Below are positions 1-5,658 of a DNA stretch of 5,721 bases, one piece after another. The position numbers were made by a program, and so were the translations under genes. Every line of letters starts with the position of its first letter. Within the stretch, counting starts at the first letter, position 1. The DNA lies in NCBI GenBank assembly GCA_027445725.1, contig DAIAVG010000097.1, forward strand, positions 1 through 5,721, given 5' to 3'. A model generated the notes under the pieces. The model saw only the letters and a program-made list of their open reading frames with translations. It ran no database searches and had not been told where the DNA came from. The stretch comes from Acidithiobacillus sp. GTDB lineage: Bacteria > Pseudomonadota > Gammaproteobacteria > Acidithiobacillales > Acidithiobacillaceae.

Positions 1-9
1 CACTTTCAT
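1..9 (-). CDS. Start of a gene leaving the window at base 1
   Basis: Only the first three codons are present (Met-Lys-Val), so no function can be given. The start is well supported. An ATG at 9-7 overlaps the TGA of the preceding gene as ATGA, and a near-ideal Shine-Dalgarno sequence (GGAGGTGA on the minus strand) lies immediately upstream. This shows that minus-strand transcription and translation continue beyond the left edge, and that the 119-aa gene before it belongs to the same operon. Confidence 0.7.
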
Positions 10-365
10 GAGTCACCTCCATCGCGCATCACCACAACATCAAATCCAAGGTCGGATGCCTGATGTATGCTTTTAGGACCATCGTCTTGGGCATCTCGCG
101 ATTCGTACTCAATGTGGGTAATAGGGAGTGCCATAAAAAACCCCGGAGAGAGTGTCCGTGGCGCATCGTCCTGTGGTGGCAGGAGATAACGGGTATCTCC
201 GACAACCCCATAGCCCGCATCGACCGTGGAACCAGCAGACTGCGCATATTCCCAGTGCGCCATGATGCAAGGTTCGTCACGCCCATGATCCGGTATTCCC
301 TTTGGGCATGGCGTGACAGGGACGTGACACTGAGCCGTGAACGCGCGTGGGTGCACAAAGATCAT
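6..365 (-). CDS. Hypothetical 119-aa protein, unknown family
   Basis: I do not recognise this protein. It is soluble-looking, with no signal peptide or membrane segment. Its N-terminal third holds three cysteines (13, 20, 33) interspersed with histidines (5, 14, 27, 37), which could bind a metal, although the spacing fits no motif I know. The C-terminal part (about 50-119) has ordinary alternating hydrophobic and polar composition ending in a Val-Val-Val stretch and an acidic tail. Its stop overlaps the next gene as ATGA. That coupling, plus the strong ribosome site inside its last codons, is the main reason to accept the minus strand here rather than the open plus frame. The start is uncertain: ATG 365 has only a weak GGA-containing upstream region, and the internal Met35 is an alternative. 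The frame stays open to 521 but offers no further ATG, GTG or TTG. Possible accessory gene of the transfer region; function unknown. Confidence 0.55.
   Translation of the reverse strand: MIFVHPRAFTAQCHVPVTPCPKGIPDHGRDEPCIMAHWEYAQSAGSTVDAGYGVVGDTRYLLPPQDDAPRTLSPGFFMALPITHIEYESRDAQDDGPKSIHQASDLGFDVVVMRDGGDS
13..20 (-). promoter_or_regulatory. Strong ribosome binding site for the gene leaving the left edge
   Basis: The minus strand reads GGAGGTGA, a close match to the anti-Shine-Dalgarno complement, with five bases between GGAGGT and the ATG at 9. It lies inside the last codons of the 119-aa gene (its Asp-Gly-Gly-Asp-Ser end). It is the best Shine-Dalgarno match I see on the minus strand in this window and fixes the start of the downstream gene. 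Confidence 0.75.
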
Positions 366-387
366 CCGGCTTTTTCCAGGTGTCAGC

Positions 388-409
388 TTGGAGAGGATAA
401 TGCTCTCAA
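388..409 (+). promoter_or_regulatory. Ribosome site of the mini-ORF within a small hairpin
   Basis: The bases TTGGAGAG (388-395) can pair with CTCTCAA (403-409) through a five-pair stem, one bulged G and two more A-T pairs. The loop contains GATAATG, so the GGAGAGG ribosome site lies in the stem and loop and the ATG at 400 lies in the loop. If transcribed on the plus strand, the fold could limit translation of the mini-ORF. The same bases also read as a possible -10 (GATAAT, 396-401) with a weak TTTCCA -35 17 bases upstream. In that case transcription would begin inside the mini-ORF, so the two readings compete. The site lies in the short gap between divergent genes. Confidence 0.25.
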
Positions 410-444
410 TCGTGTTCTTCCCGATGGCACGCTTTCTGACCTGA
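400..444 (+). CDS. Possible 14-codon leader ORF coupled to the 444 gene
   Basis: The ATG at 400 follows GGAGAGG by three bases, the strongest ribosome site seen on the plus strand. The frame runs for 14 codons (MLSIVFFPMARFLT) and stops at TGA 442-444, which overlaps the ATG of the 126-aa gene as TGATG. The peptide is hydrophobic. It may be a leader whose translation delivers ribosomes to the next start, which has no ribosome site of its own. It may instead be the true start of that gene separated by a frameshift, or a chance ORF. I see no attenuator-like codon run. Confidence 0.3.
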   Translation: MLSIVFFPMARFLT

Positions 445-824
445 TGGCAGACACACAGGCCGCTATCGAGGTAGCATACACGCTGGCGATGAATGCCGTA
501 GGCGAGATGGCAGCCTCTGTTTTAGAACCATTTCCAGTGCTAGGCGATGACCAGATACCACAATACACTAATCGCCTGGAGTTCACGGCCGCCGTATCAT
601 CTGCGGAAGATCGCCGTTTTCTTTCTCTGTTGATTCATGCCGACGCCCTTATGATTCGAGCCGAAGGGCTTTATCTGGCTGGGCTTATTGATGCAGAAAT
701 ACTTGGGGACGTGTCCGTGAATATGGATGCCATATTGGAAACCTGCGCCACGGAAGTGACCAGAGTCATTCATCAAATGGCGATAGCTTTCACCAGAAGG
801 AATAGACATGAGAGATTATTTTGA
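444..824 (+). CDS. Short 126-aa plus-strand protein related to the 317-aa protein
   Basis: The product is alpha-helical in appearance, rich in Ala, Leu, Glu and Asp, with no signal peptide, and is of unknown function. Residues 45-69 align without gaps to residues 159-183 of the 317-aa protein encoded at 4703-5656, with 10 of 25 identical. The match centres on Leu-x-x-Leu-x-His-Ala-Asp-x-Leu and continues with a matching Gly (80 versus 194) and Asp (83 versus 197). It lacks the long basic N-terminus and acidic tail of that protein. It is the only plus-strand gene in a minus-strand operon and overlaps the convergent 247-aa gene by nine bases. The start is uncertain. The frame is open back to about 63, but upstream of roughly 350 it turns Arg/Trp-rich and opposes a credible minus-strand gene. 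ATG 444 is chosen for the TGATG junction with the preceding mini-ORF; GTG 351 and ATG 285 remain possible. It could also be a 5'-truncated remnant. Confidence 0.55.
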   Translation: MADTQAAIEVAYTLAMNAVGEMAASVLEPFPVLGDDQIPQYTNRLEFTAAVSSAEDRRFLSLLIHADALMIRAEGLYLAGLIDAEILGDVSVNMDAILETCATEVTRVIHQMAIAFTRRNRHERLF

Positions 825-1559
825 TCCCTTCGTGTCGATCTGGAAAAGCAAATCCGATAGGTGATGTATGTTGGAGTCCATGGCGATGAGTGCCGCATCC
901 ACTTCTATGGGGTTCACAGAAGTGGGAATACCGGATGATTCGGAGATAGAGGGAACGAACCCGGCCTCCACATCTTCTGGCCGGGCGTTCGGCCACAGCT
1001 TGGCCCGCAAGAGACTGGAAAGGTTTCCAATTCGCTCCACGATGGAATAGGGCGATTCGGTAGTGACAGCCGTCATGGACGGAACGACGGAATCCATTTC
1101 CTTAGCCATTTTTTCCATGGTTTTTTCAGCAGCAAGAAGCGCGGAGGATATGGCTCGGATTCTAGCAAACCGACGTTCGGCCTCCATGACCTCTTCGTAT
1201 TCCCAAGCTTTTGCGAGGCGCGCCAGGGCGCCTCTGTAGTCTTCGGCCGATTTGCTGCTTTTGTGGATGTGTTTGCTGTTGGCGCGGCGAGTGCCGTCCT
1301 CATGCGCCTTGTACCAGGAGCGGATGCGCCAGTGGATGGTGACGCTGCCACGCAACCGCCTGACCTGTACACTGAGGTCGCTCCATTCCTCCCTGTTTCG
1401 CGAGGCAAATGACTCGGCGTTCCTGTGCCGCATGAATTCCCTGGCAAGGGATAGCGCCTGCTCGTGCAACTGTTCCTGAAACAACCCGTATTGAACGGAT
1501 TGCCGATGAGAGAGGGTGGCGAATTCTCTGGATAGTTCGGGAAAGAGCACGTCTTCCAT
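816..1559 (-). CDS. Possible MobI-like conjugative mobilization protein (247 aa)
   Basis: A soluble, basic and helical protein. Residues 62-136 resemble the MobI conjugative transfer family as I remember it: a hydrophobic/Arg segment leading to Trp77 and Trp82-Tyr83, a charged loop with Lys-His-Ile-His-Lys (96-100), Tyr108, then Trp119-Glu120 and a Glu-x-x-Phe-Ala-x-Ile-Arg motif (128-135). Residues about 136-155 look like a charged helix or short coiled coil. In SXT/IncC elements MobI is an auxiliary factor for initiating transfer and its gene lies beside oriT. The family match is from memory and uncertain; the C-terminal 90 residues are not explained by it. The ATG overlaps the traB stop as TAATG, implying translational coupling, since only a weak purine stretch precedes it. 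Its end overlaps the convergent plus-strand gene by nine bases, and no terminator is visible. Confidence 0.6.
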   Translation of the reverse strand: MEDVLFPELSREFATLSHRQSVQYGLFQEQLHEQALSLAREFMRHRNAESFASRNREEWSDLSVQVRRLRGSVTIHWRIRSWYKAHEDGTRRANSKHIHKSSKSAEDYRGALARLAKAWEYEEVMEAERRFARIRAISSALLAAEKTMEKMAKEMDSVVPSMTAVTTESPYSIVERIGNLSSLLRAKLWPNARPEDVEAGFVPSISESSGIPTSVNPIEVDAALIAMDSNIHHLSDLLFQIDTKGSK

Positions 1560-2854
1560 TATCGGGGTCTCTCGGTAGAATCATTTGCGATAAGATATGG
1601 TGTTCCGTAAAGTCTACCCCAGGTTTGCACGGCGTCGTTCTGCATGTCCGCATCGAGATTGTTTGTGGCCCACTCATGATTGGCCGGAGCCAGGATCAGA
1701 GAAGGCTTCACCGAGGTACCCATGAAGTCCCACGCCAGCGGCCAGACCAGCATCTGTTCGTAGCAAATGGCGATGGCGACAGGTGTTGCTCCGATCCGTT
1801 GCGGTCCAAAGCGCCACCAGAATGCCTTTGCGCCGTTTTCCGTCCATGGCCGCCATTCGCCTAGTGGAATCGGCTGCTTTCCCGTGACAAGACCTCGGTG
1901 TTTTCCGTATAGCATCAGGCTGTCTGTATAGCCACGGCCATTGAACGGGTATGCGCCTACCAGTACCGTATCATCGCGCAGTCCGGCGATCACGGAAAGC
2001 CTGTGGTAAAGCGCGTCGCCTAACGCATTGTGAAACTGGAATCCGGCAATGCCTTCGGGAAGAAGAATGGTCCGATGGGGTGGCAGGGTGAGTACCGCCT
2101 GTGTGGCGATACGGATCACGGCTACCTGGCGATGAAACCATACCGGATAGGGAACCTTACCGCGCAGGGCGCCAAACTGCGTGTTGAGGCTAACCCAATC
2201 ATGCGGAGTCACTGGGGATGACGCAAAAATATTGAGCACCACACTGGCCAGCAGAAATAGGGGCGCGGCATACCGAACAAGAGCTATGTTCTCCAGATAT
2301 CGTCGGCTGTTATCAGGGGTAGCGATTGCGTCTTGTGTGTGTATGACGGATAACCGTCTTGCAACGAGTCCAACGATGAGTCCCGTGCTGACCAGCATGG
2401 CCAGCAGTCCAGGTACCCCTGTTCCTGGAAACCAGTCACCAGCCGCAATGAGGGGCGAGGCAGGGCTCCAGGCACCGAAAGGAGGGATAGCGCTGATGAA
2501 TACGGAAAGCATCCACCGCCAGGCGGTACGCGATGGATTGTCCTTCCCGGGAATCACTATCGCTACCCATGGCGATGCTATCAGCAGTGCCGATGTCAGC
2601 CAGCCAAGCAGACCTATCCATGGTGCATGTGGTGGCCAGAAATCGTCAAAAGTGCCATACAGAGGCCAGAGTGCACCTATGTAATAGGTCAGCACGGTGA
2701 TGGACCGCCACTTTTTTGTGCTGGCCAATCCGTAAGCGACGGCGAACATCGGCAGAATAAAAAAATACCCCTGTCCGCCCCAGGACAACAGTCCGGTACA
2801 GAAGGCTATGACCGGTCCCAGGTTCCATCCGCGCCAGACAGACACCCTGCCCAT
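1559..2854 (-). CDS. traB: TraB-like conjugal transfer protein with Lnt/nitrilase fold
   Basis: The 431-aa product has the architecture of the TraB proteins of Ti-type conjugation systems, relatives of apolipoprotein N-acyltransferase (Lnt). The first ~210 residues are very hydrophobic with several membrane segments (around 12-45, 52-68, 80-102, 113-127, 147-165, 190-212). The rest is a periplasm-facing carbon-nitrogen hydrolase domain. The expected triad is visible: Glu267 in Leu-Leu-Pro-Glu-Gly, Lys326 in Gly-Lys-Gln-Pro-Ile-Pro-Leu-Gly-Glu, and Cys364 in Ala-Ile-Cys-Tyr-Glu. A nitrilase-like Ala-Asn-His-Glu-Trp follows at 391-395. There is no C-terminal membrane helix after the domain as in Lnt, and the protein ends soon after Leu-Ile-Ala-Asn. 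Ti-plasmid TraB is reported to be needed for full conjugation efficiency; its substrate is, to my knowledge, unsettled. The start at 2854 is chosen because it forms TGATG with the helicase stop; an ATG at 2878 would add eight residues and overlap that gene by 25 bases. A diverged chromosomal Lnt is less likely in this setting. Confidence 0.85.
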   Translation of the reverse strand: MGRVSVWRGWNLGPVIAFCTGLLSWGGQGYFFILPMFAVAYGLASTKKWRSITVLTYYIGALWPLYGTFDDFWPPHAPWIGLLGWLTSALLIASPWVAIVIPGKDNPSRTAWRWMLSVFISAIPPFGAWSPASPLIAAGDWFPGTGVPGLLAMLVSTGLIVGLVARRLSVIHTQDAIATPDNSRRYLENIALVRYAAPLFLLASVVLNIFASSPVTPHDWVSLNTQFGALRGKVPYPVWFHRQVAVIRIATQAVLTLPPHRTILLPEGIAGFQFHNALGDALYHRLSVIAGLRDDTVLVGAYPFNGRGYTDSLMLYGKHRGLVTGKQPIPLGEWRPWTENGAKAFWWRFGPQRIGATPVAIAICYEQMLVWPLAWDFMGTSVKPSLILAPANHEWATNNLDADMQNDAVQTWGRLYGTPYLIANDSTERPR

Positions 2855-4698
2855 CAGCGATCCGTTTCCAGTCCGCACTCAATGATAAATGGAGAAAGTG
2901 TGCCCTCCCGCACTGAGGACAAGATCAAAAGGTTCCTGGCGCGGGTCATGGCGACATAGAGTAGCCGTCGCTCTTCTTCCATCCCACCATCAAGGTGCGG
3001 GCACACGCCGTCTTCTATGCCGATGACGCATACCTTCGGCCATTCCAGGCCCTTGGATGCATGCATGGTAGCCAAAACAATGGTATTCGGGTCAATGACC
3101 ACATCCGGCTTCGGTGATGACGGAGTTTTGCCGGACACAAAAGCAATACGTTGAGACAAAGTGCCGCGTAGACGGGAGAGCGCCGTCAAAGCCCATCCGC
3201 AGGGTTCGGCAATCGACGGGAGCAAAGTGCTTACCCAACGTTTGAATGCATCCAGCATCAGGGTGGTATCCTGCCCGGCGACCAGACACCAACCATGCAC
3301 AAGCTCCAGAAATGCAATGGTAGAGGAGAGGCACCTCTTGGGTGTCTCTCCACGGTGTTCCTGAATGGCGTCCTTTTCTTTGTGAAGGATGGCGGCCCAT
3401 TCTTCCGTGGAATGCGCATGAAGCAATTTCGAGAAGTATTCGGCAAGGTCGGTTTCGATGCCGGCAAGCTGCATGGCAGTGCGAATGCCGTGCCAGAGCG
3501 TGGTTTTGTAGGAGCGTACCTTAGTGGCGCTGGCTTGCGAGCGCAATGGGTTTTTGCTGGCTGCGGCGGGGTTGCGAACTTCCGGCATGGAAACCCATTT
3601 TGATCCGGCCAATATCCCTTCCAGAATACTGAGGATGGCCTTGGCTTCGTAACGGTCCCAAAAACCGGTACCACCCAACCGAATGTATGGCAGGGCGGAT
3701 GATTGAAGGGCTACTTCCAGTTCATCCAGAAGCCGGTTGGTGCGAGCGAGTACCGCCCATCCGCCCGGTTCCTTGCGGAATCGTTCTGTCAAAATCAGGT
3801 TTTCTTCTTCGCGATGTGCTGGCCGAATCAACTCCAGAACTCCCCCTGGCGGGTTTGCCGGAATGATGTGCTTGGGTGCCCGATGTTCATTGTGGCTCAC
3901 CAGACGCGCTGCGGGGAGAAGCACTTCAGGTGCGCATCGGTAGTTATTGGACAGATGCCTGGTGGTGGCACCAAATTCTTGTGTGAACCGTTGCATGCCG
4001 GCATACCCCATGGCGTGACGAAAAGAATAAATACTCTGATCATCATCTCCCACGAGCGTAACTTCGGCGTTGGTCATTTCATGGTGCATGCGTATCCATG
4101 CGTATTGCGCCTCGTCGGTATCCTGAAACTCGTCACCGAGTAGCCAACGCATTTTGATGGGCGGAACGGACCCTCGGCGCATGCCTTCGACAGCGCGAAT
4201 AATAACATCACCAAAATCCATATAGCCGTCAAAATCCAGCAGTTTTTGGTAGTGCGTGATGGTTTTTGCCCCCGGACCTGAATAGCTGTCATGGGTCAGA
4301 CGGCTTTTCGTTTCATCCAAGGTCTTTTCCAGTTCATCGATATCGATGGATTCTTCGGTGTAGGCCAGAGATCGGTTGAGGTAGAGACGGCGACCGCCAT
4401 CGTCCAAAATTTTACACGGCACTCCGGCTTCCTTAAGTTGCCGGAGTGCCAGGGAATGGAAAGTGCCGGAAATGACGCGCTTCTCTTTTCCGGGCACCAA
4501 AGCGCGTATCCGCCCGCCCAGCTCACGGGCGCCCTCTTTGGTAAAGGTCACTGCAACCAAATGCCCTTCTCCGGACGCATGGATGAGGGCAGCGGATCGA
4601 TGGGCCAGGACAAGCGTTTTGCCCGACCCTGCTCCAGCCAACAGCAAGAGGTTTCCACGTTGCTCCACCGCCGCCTGCTGTTCACCATTAAGGCGCAT
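2854..4698 (-). CDS. UvrD/Rep-like superfamily 1 DNA helicase (614 aa)
   Basis: An ATP-dependent DNA helicase of superfamily 1A, expected to translocate 3' to 5' on single-stranded DNA. The motifs appear in order: Q motif (Leu-Asn-x-x-Gln-Gln, 3-8), Walker A AGAGSGKT (21-28), Ia (Thr-Phe-Thr-Lys-Glu, 51-55), Ib GTFHSLAL (78-85), II with Asp189-Glu190 in GDEFQDT, III GDDDQSIYSFRHA (217-229), IV LSNNYRC (249-255), an accessory Phe-x-x-Arg-x-Glu-x-Lys (346-353), V TMHASKGLEW (544-553) and VI with Arg586 and Arg588 in VAMTRAR. All catalytic residues are present, so it should be active. It is shorter than E. coli Rep (673) or UvrD (720) and stops soon after motif VI, so the C-terminal extension of those proteins is absent. 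The start is supported by AGAGGT eight bases upstream (4707-4712) and a 4-bp gap after the preceding gene. Its stop overlaps traB as TGATG. Its place in a transfer operon suggests a role in transfer replication or protection of incoming DNA, rather than housekeeping repair. Confidence 0.92.
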   Translation of the reverse strand: MRLNGEQQAAVEQRGNLLLLAGAGSGKTLVLAHRSAALIHASGEGHLVAVTFTKEGARELGGRIRALVPGKEKRVISGTFHSLALRQLKEAGVPCKILDDGGRRLYLNRSLAYTEESIDIDELEKTLDETKSRLTHDSYSGPGAKTITHYQKLLDFDGYMDFGDVIIRAVEGMRRGSVPPIKMRWLLGDEFQDTDEAQYAWIRMHHEMTNAEVTLVGDDDQSIYSFRHAMGYAGMQRFTQEFGATTRHLSNNYRCAPEVLLPAARLVSHNEHRAPKHIIPANPPGGVLELIRPAHREEENLILTERFRKEPGGWAVLARTNRLLDELEVALQSSALPYIRLGGTGFWDRYEAKAILSILEGILAGSKWVSMPEVRNPAAASKNPLRSQASATKVRSYKTTLWHGIRTAMQLAGIETDLAEYFSKLLHAHSTEEWAAILHKEKDAIQEHRGETPKRCLSSTIAFLELVHGWCLVAGQDTTLMLDAFKRWVSTLLPSIAEPCGWALTALSRLRGTLSQRIAFVSGKTPSSPKPDVVIDPNTIVLATMHASKGLEWPKVCVIGIEDGVCPHLDGGMEEERRLLYVAMTRARNLLILSSVREGTLSPFIIECGLETDR

Positions 4699-4702
4699 TG
4701 TT

Positions 4703-5656
4703 TTAGACCTCTTGACTGGTCAAGGCAGCTTCGTCTGTAGCAGCTTCGCCGTTGCCAATGACTTCTGCGGGTTCAACAGCATCGGCTGCATCACCATCAT
4801 CGGCGACTAGCTTGCGCGTGCCCCTGGCCCTCTGTGAAGAGGCGGCAACAGATTCAACAGCATCAGTCGAATCAACACCATCAACGGGCATTTCGCCAGC
4901 GGTTGACGCGGACTCTGGCGATTCGGACCGTGGTCCATTTTTGTCAGAAACACGCAGCTTGCCGGCTGCGGCAGACATCGCAGTACGCGCATTGCGGGTG
5001 TTGGTCCGATAGATAGCGAAAACCTGGCGACGAAGCGCGCTGCCCATGGCGTTGATCTCGTCCTCGTCAAAGACGCCTAGCACACTGGAAATACCGATCA
5101 ATCCTTCCAGGTTGTCGGCGTGTTCCAGTATGGTAAGCATCTGGCTATCCATCCGGGAGGTGATGATGGCATCTTCGGCCAGCGGTTCCGTGAAAGCCTG
5201 CGCATTGGAATCCGGGTCGATGCCATTGTCCTCCATTTTTGCACGGACACGTTCAATGGATTCCTGAATGTTTTTGATGATGACATCCATATTGTCGGTG
5301 CTTTCTTTCTGGAAAGCGCGAACTTTGTCAATGCGGGTTGGATCTTCCCTGCTGTTGCGTCTAGCAACAGATGGTGCGACTTTCTCCAGAAAATAATGTG
5401 CGTTACTGGTCTGGGCATAGGCTCGGAAATAGAATTCCTGCGTCACGCTGCTTTTGAGCGTTATCTGGCGCTTGATTCCTGCCCGGCTGGAGGTTTTCTT
5501 GTCCCGTGGCATATCGCTCATGCCGAAAGACATGAAGTTGCGAACCGTCTGTCTCTTTTGGTTCTTAAAATCATTGGCCCGAGCGGAATGATTGCCAGCA
5601 TTGATGCTGGTGTCAGAATTTACGGATGACTGGTTCACTGCAGTAATGTTGTCCAT
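4703..5656 (-). CDS. Conserved-looking element protein with helical core and acidic tail (317 aa)
   Basis: Three regions are visible. Residues 1-70 are polar and basic with no signal peptide, probably disordered or nucleic-acid binding. Residues 71-235 are a charged helical core, including Lys-Asn-Ile-Gln-Glu-Ser-Ile-Glu-Arg-Val-Arg (128-138) and a Leu-Glu-His-Ala-Asp-x-Leu segment (177-183) followed by Gly194 and a run of Asp/Glu (197-200), then Leu-Arg-Arg and several Arg. Residues 236-317 are a low-complexity Ala/Glu/Asp/Ser/Thr tail. The core pattern loosely recalls the AcaB/DUF1845 family of integrative and conjugative elements, but this is a weak resemblance from memory. The core is shared with the short plus-strand gene at 444-824. 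The start has GGAG five bases upstream (5662-5665), and it follows the upstream gene's stop by two bases and precedes the helicase by four. Cytoplasmic; function unknown, possibly regulatory or DNA-binding. Confidence 0.8.
   Translation of the reverse strand: MDNITAVNQSSVNSDTSINAGNHSARANDFKNQKRQTVRNFMSFGMSDMPRDKKTSSRAGIKRQITLKSSVTQEFYFRAYAQTSNAHYFLEKVAPSVARRNSREDPTRIDKVRAFQKESTDNMDVIIKNIQESIERVRAKMEDNGIDPDSNAQAFTEPLAEDAIITSRMDSQMLTILEHADNLEGLIGISSVLGVFDEDEINAMGSALRRQVFAIYRTNTRNARTAMSAAAGKLRVSDKNGPRSESPESASTAGEMPVDGVDSTDAVESVAASSQRARGTRKLVADDGDAADAVEPAEVIGNGEAATDEAALTSQEV
4772..4864 (-). repeat. Short direct repeat in the acidic tail
   Basis: The 12-base word TTCAACAGCATC (plus strand) occurs at 4772-4783 and 4853-4864, 81 bases apart and in the same reading frame. 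It encodes the Asp-Ala-Val-Glu found at residues 265-268 and 292-295 of the 317-aa protein. The flanks are also rich in GATGCN-like codons. This looks like repeat expansion within a disordered tail, not a mobile or regulatory repeat. Confidence 0.5.
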
Positions 5657-5658
5657 GA

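Noticed and set aside
29..358. Alternative minus-strand frame of 109 codons
   Set aside because: Met-, Arg- and Ser-rich composition typical of an out-of-frame reading; it lacks the coupling to the gene at base 9.
63..443. Upstream half of the open plus-strand frame that ends at 824
   Set aside because: Upstream of about 350 the translation is Arg- and Trp-rich with no domain character, and it opposes the 119-aa minus-strand gene, whose reality is supported by ATGA coupling and a strong ribosome site. The short stretch just before 444 is protein-like, so a somewhat earlier start is left open.
864..938. 24-codon plus-strand ORF starting at the TGATG after the 18-codon ORF
   Set aside because: No ribosome site of its own, and it lies inside the credible C-terminal coding region of the 247-aa gene; probably chance.
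2181..2684. 167-codon plus-strand frame opposite traB
   Set aside because: It lies entirely within traB, whose identity is secured by its catalytic motifs; the translation shows no recognisable domain.
4291..4740. 149-codon plus-strand frame opposite the helicase N-terminus
   Set aside because: It covers the helicase segment that includes Walker A and motifs Ia and Ib; it is a shadow of that gene.
4772..4864. Short direct repeats as a CRISPR or iteron array
   Set aside because: Only two 12-base copies, in frame and encoding the same residues in a low-complexity tail; there is no regular spacing or palindrome.
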